From CAMCXE01 sp036520615 (GTDB taxonomy: Bacteria > Pseudomonadota > Gammaproteobacteria > Pseudomonadales > Cellvibrionaceae): a stretch of 64,000 nt of DNA. The notes below the pieces were generated by a model. It was not told where the DNA came from. It searched no databases and saw only the letters and a list, made by a program, of their open reading frames with translations. The stretch lies in contig DATDJI010000076.1 of assembly GCA_036520615.1 (NCBI GenBank), forward strand, positions 1-64,000. The letters run 5' to 3'. A program made the translations under genes and the position numbers. The first letter of the stretch is position 1. Each line of letters starts with the position of its first letter. Of this stretch, positions 8,565 to 17,527 are shown piece after piece.

Positions 8565-9185
8565 ATGGCGTTACTTTTACAGATCCATCCTGAAAATCCT
8601 CAAGACCGATTGATTAAACAAGCCGTTGAAGTGCTAAAACGCGGCGGCCTCGTGGTTTACCCGACTGATTCAGCCTACGCGTTAGGCTGCCAAATCGGCG
8701 ATAAACTCGCTCTTGACCGTATTTGTGCTATTCGCCAGCTAGACAAGAGCCATAACTTTACCCTCGTGTGTAAGGATTTATCCGAACTTGCCACCTATGC
8801 AAAGGTTGATAACACTGCCTTTCGGTTACTTAAAAACCACACTCCCGGCCCATACACATTTATCTTGGACGCAACCGGTGAAGTCCCGCGCAGGCTTATG
8901 CACCCCAAGCGCAAAACCATCGGTGTACGGGTGCCACGTAATCCTATTACTCAGGCTTTGCTTGCTGAGCTTGGCGAACCGATTATGACTTCATCACTGA
9001 TTATGCCGGGTGAGGAGCTGCCATTGACCGACCCCTACGATATTCGCGAGCTGCTTGATCATCATGTTGAGATGGTCATTGACGGTGGATTTTGCGGCCT
9101 TGACCCCACAACCGTCGTAGATCTCACCAGCGGCGAGCCTAAGCTTGTGCGTCAGGGCTGTGGTGACGCCAGCGCGTTTATTTAA
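8565..9185 (+). CDS. yciO: Sua5/YciO/YrdC-type protein
   Basis: A 206-residue YrdC-like protein with the nucleotide-binding fold used by threonylcarbamoyl-AMP synthases. Typical blocks are GGLVVYPTDSAYALGC (about 25-40), the KSHNFTLVCKDLSELATYA region, TPGPYTFIL, RKTIGVRVPRNP and the C-terminal DPTTVVDLTSGEPKLVRQG. The N-terminus, with the sequence around SHNFTLVC, fits YciO rather than the essential TsaC, so I do not assign t6A synthesis. Start ATG 8565 is eight bases after the PHP stop and gives the expected N-terminus. Confidence 0.88.
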   Translation: MALLLQIHPENPQDRLIKQAVEVLKRGGLVVYPTDSAYALGCQIGDKLALDRICAIRQLDKSHNFTLVCKDLSELATYAKVDNTAFRLLKNHTPGPYTFILDATGEVPRRLMHPKRKTIGVRVPRNPITQALLAELGEPIMTSSLIMPGEELPLTDPYDIRELLDHHVEMVIDGGFCGLDPTTVVDLTSGEPKLVRQGCGDASAFI

Positions 9186-9187
9186 AC

Positions 9188-9997
9188 GTGGTACTTGTGG
9201 CCGAACTGCAGCGTAAACCCTTGGCTATAGTCAACGGCGAGCCCTGGCAAAAGCTGCCAAAAGATTTGTATATACCACCGCAAGCGCTAGCCGTCTGCCT
9301 TGCGCAGTTCGAAGGACCGTTGGATTTACTGCTCTACCTTATCCGCAAACATAATCTGGATATTTTGGATATCCCAGTGTTGAGCGTCGCTCAACAGTAC
9401 CTCACCTATATCGAGGCGATGGACGCCTCGCGTGTTGAATTGGCTGTGGACTATTTGGTCATGGCGGCCTATTTGGTGGAGATTAAATCACGCTTGCTGC
9501 TGCCTCAACCGAAGTTCGAAACGGACGACGGATATGTAGAAGACGACCCGCGAGCGGAATTAGTCGCGAAATTATTGGAATATCAACAGCTACAAGAGTC
9601 TGTTCGGCAGCTTGATGAGCTGCCTCGCTGGGAGCGGGATTTGCTGCCCGTAAATGTATTTATGCCTGCCACACAGTGGGAGCAGCGCTGGGTTCCTCTT
9701 GCGCTCGGTGATCTTGAACAGGCGTGGAGCCTATTAGTCGAGCGCGACCGGGTAAATTCCCACCATATAATTTTGCCGGAGCGGCTCAATACCCAGGCAC
9801 GTATGGGGCATATATTGATGCAATTGCGCGGTTTACAGATCTGGTTACCATTTAAGTTTCTGTTGGTAGCAACTGAAGGCCGAGCCGGTGTAGTCGTCAC
9901 CTTTATAGCCGTGCTCGAATTAGTTAAGGAGGGCCTTGTGCAGGTAGAACAACTCTCATCAGATGATCTTTCGGTCCGTGTCAATGAACATTCCTGA
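9188..9997 (+). CDS. scpA: Segregation and condensation protein A
   Basis: ScpA is the kleisin subunit of the SMC-ScpAB condensin that organises and segregates the chromosome. The 269-residue protein shows the family core FEGPLDLLLYLIRKHNLDILDIPV (about 42-65), the EAMDASRVELAVDYLVMAAYLVEIKSRLLLP helix and the C-terminal winged helix VTFIAVLELVKEGLVQVEQ. It starts with GTG two bases after yciO and its stop overlaps scpB. No smc gene is present in the window, and alternative condensin MksB/MukB systems also occur in relatives. Confidence 0.93.
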   Translation: MVLVAELQRKPLAIVNGEPWQKLPKDLYIPPQALAVCLAQFEGPLDLLLYLIRKHNLDILDIPVLSVAQQYLTYIEAMDASRVELAVDYLVMAAYLVEIKSRLLLPQPKFETDDGYVEDDPRAELVAKLLEYQQLQESVRQLDELPRWERDLLPVNVFMPATQWEQRWVPLALGDLEQAWSLLVERDRVNSHHIILPERLNTQARMGHILMQLRGLQIWLPFKFLLVATEGRAGVVVTFIAVLELVKEGLVQVEQLSSDDLSVRVNEHS

Positions 9998-10679
9998 AGA
10001 ACCTCTCGCAACTTCCGAACCTGCGATAAGCTCTGTCCCATTCGATGGGGCAGTCCAAAATACTTTCAATGCCAGAAATCTAGTTGAAGCGGCTATTTTC
10101 GCGGCGATAGAACCTGTTCCTACAGGGCAATTATTACGGTTGCTGCTTAATAACCCGGACGCAGAAAACGAACTTGAAGCTATTCTCACCCAGCTGCAAC
10201 AAGACTATGAAAATCGTGGAGTTGAGCTCGTGCAGGTAGCAAGTGGTTGGCGATTTCAAGTTCCTAAAACAATTGCTTTCGCGCTTGAACCGCTTTATCA
10301 GGAAAAGCCCAAACGCTTCTCCCGTGTTATTCTGGAGACCCTTGCGATTATCGCCTATCGCCAGCCAATCACCCGCGCCGAGATTGAAGCGCTCAGAGGG
10401 GTGGCGGTAAGTGTCGAGGTACTTAAAACATTAATCGATCGCAACTGGGTGCGCAGCTTGGGCCCCAAGGAAGTGCCCGGGCGCCCGCTGCAATACGGCA
10501 CCACGGATGAATTTTTAGATTACTTTAACGTGCAAAGTCTTGCTGAGCTGCCAGGCATAAACGGGAGGAACCCGAACGCTAATTACTTTGACGATTTAGG
10601 CTCAATTTCTACCGAAGAACCTCAATACCCTTTAACTGATAACACCCCTAGGCCCGATGAGAATCAGCCCGAATCATGA
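9984..10679 (+). CDS. scpB: Segregation and condensation protein B
   Basis: ScpB dimerises and binds ScpA within the SMC condensin complex. The protein has the two winged-helix domains of the family: ARNLVEAAIFAAIEPVPTGQL at the start and ETLAIIAYRQPITRAEIEAL with NWVRSLGPKEVPGRPLQYGT in the second. The C-terminal tail is acidic and unstructured. I choose ATG 9984, overlapping the scpA end by 14 bases; an in-frame ATG at 9963 would add seven residues. Translational coupling with scpA and a following rluB complete the usual order. Confidence 0.93.
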   Translation: MNIPEEPLATSEPAISSVPFDGAVQNTFNARNLVEAAIFAAIEPVPTGQLLRLLLNNPDAENELEAILTQLQQDYENRGVELVQVASGWRFQVPKTIAFALEPLYQEKPKRFSRVILETLAIIAYRQPITRAEIEALRGVAVSVEVLKTLIDRNWVRSLGPKEVPGRPLQYGTTDEFLDYFNVQSLAELPGINGRNPNANYFDDLGSISTEEPQYPLTDNTPRPDENQPES

Positions 10680-10689
10680 AGAACTCGCT

Positions 10690-11880
10690 ATGACAGATGA
10701 AAAATTGCAAAAAGTCCTCGCCACCGCCGGCTTCGGCTCACGACGTGAAATGGAGCGCGTGATCGATGCGGGTCTGGTCACCGTCAACGGTCTAACTGCC
10801 ACACTGGGCAGCCGCGTTAAAGCTGGCGATAAGCTGGTAATTGACGGCAACCGCTATCAGGTACCAGATCGCAAGGAAACACAAGATGAACTGCGAGTGC
10901 TTATATACAACAAACCAGAAGGCGAAATTTGTAGCCGCAATGACCCTGAAGGCCGCCCCACCGTATACGATCGATTACCGCCGTTAAATACTGGCCGCTG
11001 GATTTCGGTGGGCCGTTTGGACTTCAATACCAGTGGCCTGTTGCTGTTTACCAATAACGGTGAACTGGCCAATAAACTCATGCATCCGTCGTCCGGTATT
11101 GACCGTGAATACTTGGTGCGTGTGCAAGGCGAGGTGACGAAAGAGCAATTACAGCTGCTGCGCGACGGTGTGCAATTAGAAGACGGTTTGGCCAAATTTA
11201 CCGATATAACCGTAGGCGGCGGGAAAGGCACAAACACCTGGTATTACTGCACGTTGATGGAAGGTAAAAACCGCGAGGTGCGCCGTCTGTGGGAGGCCCA
11301 GGGGTGTCGCGTGAGCCGCCTAAAACGCGTGCGTTATGGGCAAATTCTCATCCCTTCATTTGTCCGCATGGGCCAATGGGTGGAATTGGGCGTGGGTGAG
11401 ACGGCTTTATTATGCGAAGCAGCCGGCATCAAGCCGCCAAGCAAAAAGAGTCTTACACAAAACGAATTTAACCAACGCGAACGCCGTGAAAAGCGCCTGC
11501 GGGCCTCTCCAGGCAAACCAGTAACAACCAGCTCTCGTGCAAATCGCAGCCGAGCTGAGCGCGAAGCGTTTATCGCCCGTAAAAGCGCTGATCCTTACGC
11601 CAAGCCTGGGGTTATACAATCGCGAGCGGAACCTGCTAAACCCAGGCCCAAGCCTAAATCTAATTCTGACACCTGGGAAAGCGCAGCTGAAAAGCCCGCT
11701 AAAAATCGCCCTCGTGGCGAGTCTGCTGGTTCTCCCAAATCTGCAAGCTCAGCTAAGCCTGCTCGTTCGCACAAGCCCGGCATTTTCAAAGAAGACAAGG
11801 CGGCAAGACCCGCAGGCTCGTCGCGTCCGAAATCAACAGCCCCCCGCGCTAAACCCACCCGCTCTAAGCGAGAAGACTGA
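10690..11880 (+). CDS. rluB: 23S rRNA pseudouridine(2605) synthase
   Basis: RluB makes pseudouridine 2605 in 23S rRNA. The N-terminal S4 domain (KLQKVLATAGFGSRREMERVI, residues 4-24) is followed by the RsuA-type catalytic domain with the aspartate in GRLDFNTSGLLLFTNNG and the KNREVRRLWEAQG block. The 396-residue chain ends in a tail of about 130 residues, rich in Lys, Arg, Ser and Pro and without predicted fold, as in several gammaproteobacterial RluB proteins. I start at ATG 10690, the S4 N-terminus, with GAAGAA upstream; an in-frame start at 10657 overlaps scpB. Confidence 0.92.
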   Translation: MTDEKLQKVLATAGFGSRREMERVIDAGLVTVNGLTATLGSRVKAGDKLVIDGNRYQVPDRKETQDELRVLIYNKPEGEICSRNDPEGRPTVYDRLPPLNTGRWISVGRLDFNTSGLLLFTNNGELANKLMHPSSGIDREYLVRVQGEVTKEQLQLLRDGVQLEDGLAKFTDITVGGGKGTNTWYYCTLMEGKNREVRRLWEAQGCRVSRLKRVRYGQILIPSFVRMGQWVELGVGETALLCEAAGIKPPSKKSLTQNEFNQRERREKRLRASPGKPVTTSSRANRSRAEREAFIARKSADPYAKPGVIQSRAEPAKPRPKPKSNSDTWESAAEKPAKNRPRGESAGSPKSASSAKPARSHKPGIFKEDKAARPAGSSRPKSTAPRAKPTRSKRED

Positions 11881-12276
11881 TCTCTTCTAAATCTGACATT
11901 AGTTGCCAGGGACGGTAGCTAAAGAACCTCGCTGGATATAGCGTTTATAGCCGTCGCTTATTGAGACTTTCAGCGTCACCTTGCGTATCTCCAGTTTGGA
12001 TGGGCAAGTGTCCATTTACGCAATCCGTGACTAAGTTGGCTGATTATTATCTTGTGCCCTCATGTCATCATCATAGAATGTAACCGTTTACGCGGAGCTT
12101 CTTACGGTTCCTGCGTGGATTAAAACGGTACCTACTTTTCCTCAAAGGTAATAAAACAAACCTCAGGCCATTAATGTTTAGCGCATTTGCCGCTAAAAAC
12201 AAAAATGTGAGTAGCGTTCCGTGCATCGTGTTTTCACGTTGCCTGGGCACAAACGACAATAAAAATGAGGTTAGAT
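11881..12276 (+). other. Intergenic leader of the mannanase gene
   Basis: This 396-base stretch has no supported gene. It holds a candidate promoter and a LacI-type operator (12052-12092), then about 185 bases of leader up to the mannanase start. No clear terminator for rluB is visible. Confidence 0.6.
12052..12092 (+). promoter_or_regulatory. Mannanase promoter with overlapping LacI-type operator
   Basis: A -35-like TTGTGC (12052-12057) and a -10-like TAGAAT (12074-12079) are 16 bases apart. The LacI-family operator TGTAACCGTTTACG occupies 12079-12092, overlapping the last base of the -10 box and the predicted start of transcription, so repressor binding would block initiation. The operator shares TGTAACCG-TTAC with the site at 1645-1660. 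Confidence 0.6.
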
Positions 12277-13515
12277 ATGTTTAATTTTAAACAACTAGTG
12301 TTGGCTACGAGCATTGCTGTATCAATGGTTGCAGTCAATTCTAATGCAGGTTTCACCGTAAGCGGTACGCAGTTGATTGATGGTAACGGTAGCCCCTTTA
12401 TTATGCGCGGCATCAACCATGCGCATACCTGGTATACAGCGCGAACGACCAAAGCACTATCTGATATTGCTGCCACCGGCGCCAATACAGTGCGTGTAGT
12501 GTTAAGTGATGGCCAGCAATGGACAAAAACCCCCGCCAGTGAAGTAGCCAACATCATTACATTGTGCAAAGCCAATAAACTAATTTGTATGCTTGAGGTA
12601 CATGATGGTACCGGCTATGGGGAACAAACTGCCGCAGGTACGGTGGCTAAAATTGCTCAATACTGGGTAGAAATTGCATCCGTGTTAAAAGGCCAGGAAG
12701 ATTATGTCCTGATTAACATAGCCAACGAACCCTTTGGAAATGGGGTGGCGGCTTCTGCTTGGATTGATGCCCACAAATTGGCGATTCAGACGCTTCGCAA
12801 TGCAGGGCTGACCCATACAATCGTTGTCGATGCACCCGCATGGGGGCAAGATGGTAATGAGGTAATGCTTAGCAATGCCAAAACTGTCGCTGCCGCGGAT
12901 ACGCGTAAAAATACTATTTTTAGCGTGCATATGTATGAGGTCTATCAGTCCCGTGCCAAAGTAGAAAACTATCTGACCAAATTCACCAACACAAATAATT
13001 TGCCCATTATCGTTGGCGAATTTGGCGTTGAAAATAATGGTAATAGGGTGGATGTAGAGTCTATTCTGGCTGTGACACAGCAATACAAGCTGGGTTATTT
13101 GGGGTGGTCATGGTCGGGCAATGGCAGCTGTTGTGTGCCTTTAGATATAGTTAAAGACTTTAATGCGGCAAGTTTAAGTTCCTGGGGTACGCGTTTAATT
13201 AACGGCACTAACGGTATTAAACAAACATCCGTGCTCGCAACCATATATGGTGGAGCACCTGCAAGTTCTTCTAGTAGTTCATCGTCTTCATCTACTAGTT
13301 CTTCTTCGTCCAGTAGCTCCTCTTCAAGTAGTTCTTCCTCCAGTAGTTCTAGTTCCGGCCGCGCATCGAGCTCGTCCAGTTCATCGTCATCAAGTGCGAG
13401 CTCATCTGGTTCAAGCGGTGGTAGCAGCGGCGGGTTAGCGGGAAGTTTTGACGGCGTAGGTATTTTGGGTCTATGTTTTGCGGCCCTGGGATTGCGTAGA
13501 CGCAAGCAGGCGTAA
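12277..13515 (+). CDS. Secreted GH5 (subfamily 8-like) endo-beta-1,4-mannanase with GlyGly-CTERM-like tail
   Basis: This 412-residue secreted enzyme begins with a signal peptide (cleavage near NSNAG, residue 25). Its GH5 domain resembles subfamily 8 beta-mannanases: FTVSGTQLIDGNG, MRGINHAHTWY, GANTVRVVLSDGQQW, acid/base Glu in NIANEPFG (about residue 151), nucleophile Glu in IVGEFGV (about 248), and GWSWSGNG. A polyserine linker (about 330-385) follows. The last 30 residues are a Gly-Gly-rich stretch, a hydrophobic helix and RRRKQA, the layout of a GlyGly-CTERM signal processed by rhombosortase. I start at ATG 12277 because GAGG sits six bases upstream; ATG 12265 is in frame. It should cut mannan outside the cell or at its surface. 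Confidence 0.9.
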   Translation: MFNFKQLVLATSIAVSMVAVNSNAGFTVSGTQLIDGNGSPFIMRGINHAHTWYTARTTKALSDIAATGANTVRVVLSDGQQWTKTPASEVANIITLCKANKLICMLEVHDGTGYGEQTAAGTVAKIAQYWVEIASVLKGQEDYVLINIANEPFGNGVAASAWIDAHKLAIQTLRNAGLTHTIVVDAPAWGQDGNEVMLSNAKTVAAADTRKNTIFSVHMYEVYQSRAKVENYLTKFTNTNNLPIIVGEFGVENNGNRVDVESILAVTQQYKLGYLGWSWSGNGSCCVPLDIVKDFNAASLSSWGTRLINGTNGIKQTSVLATIYGGAPASSSSSSSSSSTSSSSSSSSSSSSSSSSSSSSGRASSSSSSSSSSASSSGSSGGSSGGLAGSFDGVGILGLCFAALGLRRRKQA

Positions 13516-13727
13516 AAATATTAATGGGACGGCCGGCAGAAGTGGCAGCAAGGACGCTGATGCGTAATAGGCTAATTGAAATTTTTTCTACTAGGCAATT
13601 AATTAATTTTTGCGTGACCGCTGTATCGGCAAGTCATCGTTAGGTTTAATTAATGTCGGCGCTAAGCCTATTTTGACCGCAGCCTTGTCTTGGTTTCTAA
13701 GGAGGCGGCCAAATTTTATTGTGGTAA

Positions 13728-15143
13728 TTAATAAGCTTGTGGATGGCGAAACATCATAATCGCCGTCATAAGTATAATTTTAACGTCCAGGGCGACTGAC
13801 CAATTGCGCAAATAATCAAGGTCAAACTCGATCCGCGCCTGCATTTTATCGAGGGTTTCCGTCTCTCCTCTTAATCCATTAACCTGCGCCCAGCCGGTGA
13901 TGCCGGGTTTTACTTTGTGGCGAATCATGTAGCCTTTAATCTGTTTTCGATACAGCTCATTATGAGCCACTGCGTGAGGACGCGGCCCTACAATACTCAT
14001 GCGGCCCTGCAGTACATTAATAAACTGAGGTAATTCATCAAGAGATGTTTTGCGGATAAATGCACCAATTTCAGTCACTCGAGGATCGTTCCGTTGCGCC
14101 TGTTTTACGTCACTGCCATTTTCGCATACAGTCATCGAGCGAAATTTATAAACAGTAATTTCTTCCCCATTAAGACCATAACGGCGCTGTTTAAAAATGA
14201 TTGGGCCAGGTGAGGAGAGTTTTACTGCGATCGCCACCCCCACAAGTACGGGAAGTACCAACATTAAAATTAAACTTGATAACACTATATCGCTAATACG
14301 TTTTACTAAACCATTAACGCCGGTAAAGGGTGTCTCACAGACAGAAACTACCGGCATATTAGCTACTTGGCTAATATTGCCCTGGATTAAATCAGTTACA
14401 AATAAATCTGGGACAAAATAAATTGATGCGGTGGTATCGCGCAAGTCGTCGAGAATTTTAAGAATACGATCTTGCTTCGCCATTGGCAGCGACAGGTAAA
14501 TCAGCTGTATATGATGCTCTTTACAAAAATGACTCAATTGCGCGGACGTCCCCAACGATGGCCACTGGCCATACTGCGAGACTCGAGCCGGATCGCGGTC
14601 TTCAAAAAATCCAACCAAATGAGCGTGGCTGTAAGGGTTGCTTTTAATACGTCTGGCTAACTCTATACCTTGATCGTTCATGCCCACTATTACAGCGCTG
14701 CGGCCTTTGCCTTGCAGTTTTAGCACCCATGGTGATGCAGCTCGAAAAACGAGATGGCTGCCTACCTGAGCGAGCGGGCCGATCCAAAACCAATTTGCTA
14801 TTGCATCGGGGTGAAATAGATTCAAGGATCGAGTGGTGTAACCTAAAAATATAATTAATGACGCGATGGTGAGCCAGCGAAGGGTGATAAACGCAACGCT
14901 GCGTCCTAGGCTTTCTTGCAGGCGAGGTCGGCCGGGAAAGGTAACCGAAAATGCTAATAGGGATGCGATGAGTGTTGCTGTAGTAATTTCACCATCAAAA
15001 TAGAAGCAAACGCCTAATATCGTGGCGACTAATACGCACGGACAAAGAAGCGCTTCAATAAGCTGGTGTAAATTTTCACGACCCACTCCTATGCGAGTGT
15101 TTGGTGGTAGACGTGTGAATTTTTCCGAAACGACTTGGGGCAT
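13728..15143 (-). CDS. Undecaprenyl-phosphate glucose-type phosphotransferase (WcaJ-like)
   Basis: A 471-residue polyprenyl-phosphate sugar-1-phosphate transferase that would start exopolysaccharide repeat-unit synthesis on undecaprenyl phosphate. Four N-terminal membrane helices and a CoA-binding-like domain (SAVIVGMNDQGIELARRI, near 147) precede the C-terminal catalytic domain: the KRISDIVLSSLILMLVL membrane hairpin, GPIIFKQRRYGLNGEEI, YKFRSM, DELPQFINVLQGRMSIVGPRP and KPGITGWAQVNG. It is isolated from a polysaccharide cluster but sits beside a PEP-CTERM-like gene, a class often linked to exopolysaccharide. The sugar, glucose or galactose, is not certain. Confidence 0.92.
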   Translation of the reverse strand: MPQVVSEKFTRLPPNTRIGVGRENLHQLIEALLCPCVLVATILGVCFYFDGEITTATLIASLLAFSVTFPGRPRLQESLGRSVAFITLRWLTIASLIIFLGYTTRSLNLFHPDAIANWFWIGPLAQVGSHLVFRAASPWVLKLQGKGRSAVIVGMNDQGIELARRIKSNPYSHAHLVGFFEDRDPARVSQYGQWPSLGTSAQLSHFCKEHHIQLIYLSLPMAKQDRILKILDDLRDTTASIYFVPDLFVTDLIQGNISQVANMPVVSVCETPFTGVNGLVKRISDIVLSSLILMLVLPVLVGVAIAVKLSSPGPIIFKQRRYGLNGEEITVYKFRSMTVCENGSDVKQAQRNDPRVTEIGAFIRKTSLDELPQFINVLQGRMSIVGPRPHAVAHNELYRKQIKGYMIRHKVKPGITGWAQVNGLRGETETLDKMQARIEFDLDYLRNWSVALDVKIILMTAIMMFRHPQAY

Positions 15144-15257
15144 GTTAAATCTTTACTGAGTCTGCGGAGGGCATTTAATACAAGAATTGCCCAGTATGAT
15201 CAATAGTGCTGTTAAATTGCTAAGTGCTTAGTGTCTTTGCTACCGGCGAAAGAGAAG

Positions 15258-15283
15258 AAAAAAGGGGGTAAAAAAATACCCCC
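15258..15283 (-). terminator. Rho-independent terminator of the PEP-CTERM-like gene
   Basis: On the minus strand GGGGGTA pairs with TACCCCC across a six-base T loop and is followed by TTTTTT. It begins 12 bases beyond the stop codon of the gene ending at 15295. Confidence 0.85.
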
Positions 15284-15294
15284 TATCTTTCGGT

Positions 15295-15957
15295 CTACTT
15301 GTCTAAACGGCGTCGACGCACGATGGCGCCAATTATACCGAGTCCAGCAAGCAGCATTGCAGAAGAATCAACTTCAGGAACCATAGTGATGTCTGCAGTC
15401 GCGCTACGATTAGCAGAAAAGTAAACATCGCCAATATGGTAGGAGAAAGTTGTTCCTACGGCGGATACGTCAACACTACTTAAAGTAGAAGGTAAGCCTG
15501 ACGGTAAACCAGCATTAAAACGGCTGATAATAGCGTTGCCGGAACCAGCGTGCCACTCAAAACCGGTAACTTGACCGTCTAGAAGCGTTAAAAACCCTGA
15601 ATCCCCTTCTTGAGTGTTGTCAGGAATTACGCTGCCCATGGCGGCTGTTCCTTCCAGCGTACCTGCGAAACCGCTAGAGAGGGACACGTGTAGGCCATGA
15701 GTATTGAGCGCTATTGAGTGACTACCGGTGAGGTAATCTTCGAAGCTTGGCAATACTACAAGACCAGACAAGGTTTTCAGTTGTGGGACAAAGTTTACAA
15801 ATGCGTTGTATGCACTTGCGACTTCTGGGGTGTGGGATGACGCGTCGAAAGTAATGTTTGCAGTACCAGAGAAATCAAACACTAATGTAGATGCGTTCAC
15901 CGATACGCTGGCAGCAGCTATAGCAACCGCCAGACCTATGCGTTTAACGTTTTTCAT
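15295..15957 (-). CDS. PEP-CTERM-like sorted secreted protein
   Basis: This 220-residue protein has a signal peptide (cleavage after VNAS or VSVNA, near residue 22) and no recognised enzymatic domain. Residues 191-220 form a PEP-CTERM-like sorting signal: VPEV, a hydrophobic helix MLLAGLGIIGAIV, then RRRRLDK. The second proline of the usual VPEP is Val. Such proteins are processed by an exosortase and are tied to exopolysaccharide or biofilm matrix. TTAGGAG lies seven bases before the ATG and a strong terminator follows, so it is a single-gene transcript. No exosortase gene is visible in the window. Confidence 0.82.
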   Translation of the reverse strand: MKNVKRIGLAVAIAAASVSVNASTLVFDFSGTANITFDASSHTPEVASAYNAFVNFVPQLKTLSGLVVLPSFEDYLTGSHSIALNTHGLHVSLSSGFAGTLEGTAAMGSVIPDNTQEGDSGFLTLLDGQVTGFEWHAGSGNAIISRFNAGLPSGLPSTLSSVDVSAVGTTFSYHIGDVYFSANRSATADITMVPEVDSSAMLLAGLGIIGAIVRRRRLDK

Positions 15958-16643
15958 AATTCACTCCTAAAACTAATAATGACCCAAATGTAGCAAAGGG
16001 ATTATGTTCAGTTAGTCTCAACTCACTCCATACCTGTCTGGAACATGAAATATCGATAATCAATATTCCATTTTAAAGTTTCCGGCCAATCGTCAGTCGT
16101 AAGGACTACGCGACTAAGCCTGACATCTCTAAATCCATACTCAGGCATGAGGCTGCACTGTGACGAGCTGCACATTTTGTGCCTTGACGCTTAAAAATTC
16201 AATTCACGTCTATTTTTTAGGCAGCGATGGTAAAACCACTAGTGAGGCTAGTAATGCGAGAAAATCCCCACTTTACAAGCCTCAATACCTTATTTTGTAC
16301 TTCGATTTAACAGCAAAGCCAGGCAGTGAGTTACCTCCCCATTGCGCTGCGCTCCAATTACAGCTTCTTTTAAAGTAATTGCTCTCGGGATGATCAACGC
16401 CCGTCAATGAAACTGTATTAGGCCGCATGCTAGTCCATTCTGCCCCAATTTAATACTTTTTATCGAGGTTTTATGGAGGTTATTCGTCGAAAATTTATCA
16501 TCATTTTTTTTTGCCAAAAATTTTGGTCAAAAATTAGACGCATAGGAAACGGGTTAATTTAAGCGGAGGACTGACTTGAGGGGGTGAGAATTAGCTCAAA
16601 AAACCCATGGCAAATTGCCACAGGTGAGTCTTAACTACTGTGG
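15958..16643. other. Intergenic region without a supported gene
   Basis: About 690 bases between the PEP-CTERM-like gene and the 98-residue gene. It should hold the promoter of the minus-strand PEP-CTERM-like gene near 15990-16080. It contains short open frames only (for example a 72-codon frame at 16160-16378), none with a ribosome site or recognisable product. Minus-strand DNA around 16592-16612 has a short palindrome followed by T-rich sequence that might end the 98-residue gene. Confidence 0.5.
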
Positions 16644-16940
16644 CTAAGCTACTGCTTCAACCGATGATGTGGGGTGAATAGAAAGAGGCGAAATTTTATG
16701 TAGTTTGACCACTGGATTAGCTCTGGGCGGCGTCTGTAGCAAGGCTAACCAGGTTGCACCTGCAAGAGTCATAAGCTGTTCGATCTGGGAGCGTAATGTC
16801 ATATCTAAACTTTCGTGATAGATCTCTGCCAAATCGCCCAGCAATTCAGGGTTGCTGGTTTTAATTGATGACTTATATGAGGAGCTCACTCGCGCGCGAA
16901 TGGCAAAAACAATATCGGTCATTGAATGGTTGTATTGCAT
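16644..16940 (-). CDS. Small hypothetical protein
   Basis: A 98-residue protein I do not recognise. The middle is predicted alpha-helical (LLGDLAEIYHESLDMTLRSQ) with a short hydrophobic stretch MTLAGATWLALLQ, and the C-terminus is polar and Pro-rich. There is no signal peptide. AGGA lies about seven bases before the ATG, which supports translation. It stands alone between the PEP-CTERM-like gene and the tRNA gene. An ATG six codons downstream (16922) is an alternative start. Confidence 0.5.
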   Translation of the reverse strand: MQYNHSMTDIVFAIRARVSSSYKSSIKTSNPELLGDLAEIYHESLDMTLRSQIEQLMTLAGATWLALLQTPPRANPVVKLHKISPLSIHPTSSVEAVA

Positions 16941-17207
16941 AGCATGTCCTGGTGTATAGAGGTGCGGCGAGCGGCCACTTTTAATAAATTTTTTTTAGCG
17001 TGCGTGCTTGTTAGCAATTTCTTTTCCCAATCTATATTAGAGGGCCAAAATAAATCCCGCGCGGTTTTTTTAGACGAAATAAAGAGCGATTGACCGGGCC
17101 GGATAGCGCTTGGTTATTAGTAAATTGCGGGAGGGGAAAGAGGCTTCAAGAAACGAAGATAATATTTTCGATGGCAGAGCGTAACGGGTGTACAAATACC
17201 TAAAGCG
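16941..17207. other. Intergenic region upstream of the 98-residue gene
   Basis: An AT-rich stretch without a supported gene. It should carry the promoter of the minus-strand 98-residue gene and ends at the tRNA-Leu terminator. Confidence 0.4.
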
Positions 17208-17267
17208 AAAAAAAAGCCCATTTTATTGGGCTTTCAGCGAAAAGGCAGCCGCAAATAAAACGGCTGC
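17208..17267 (-). terminator. Double stem-loop terminator of tRNA-Leu
   Basis: On the minus strand downstream of the tRNA, two hairpins follow one another. The first has arms GCAGCCG/CGGCTGC (17245-17267). The second has arms AAAGCCCA/TGGGCTTT (17213-17234) and runs into a T tract (17208-17215). The second is a canonical Rho-independent terminator. Confidence 0.85.
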
Positions 17268-17277
17268 AATTTATATG

Positions 17278-17365
<88 letters not shown>

Positions 17366-17377
17366 AAAGTGGCGCGC

Positions 17378-17405
17378 ATCATAGCAGCGAGAAAGTGATT
17401 GTCAA
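17378..17405 (-). promoter_or_regulatory. Sigma-70 promoter of tRNA-Leu
   Basis: On the minus strand a perfect TTGACA (17405-17400) and TATGAT (17383-17378) are separated by 16 bases. The predicted start of transcription lies only a few bases before the tRNA 5' end. Confidence 0.8.
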
Positions 17406-17527
17406 TGCTTTTCTCGGTGTGTGGCCGCGCTATACGAGGGCAGAATCCGTCTTGCGTGCGCGAAGTTGCGCCACATGCAGGTAGGATTTAACTGCCAGAT
17501 TCTGTTTTACAGAGGAGCAGTTAGTTC

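Noticed and set aside
15990..16030. Sigma-54 promoter for the PEP-CTERM-like gene
   Set aside because: A TTTGCT element is present but the GG of the -24 box is missing at the right distance.
16160..16378. A 72-codon open frame in the region after the PEP-CTERM-like gene
   Set aside because: No ribosome site, odd composition and no recognisable sequence; likely a chance frame.
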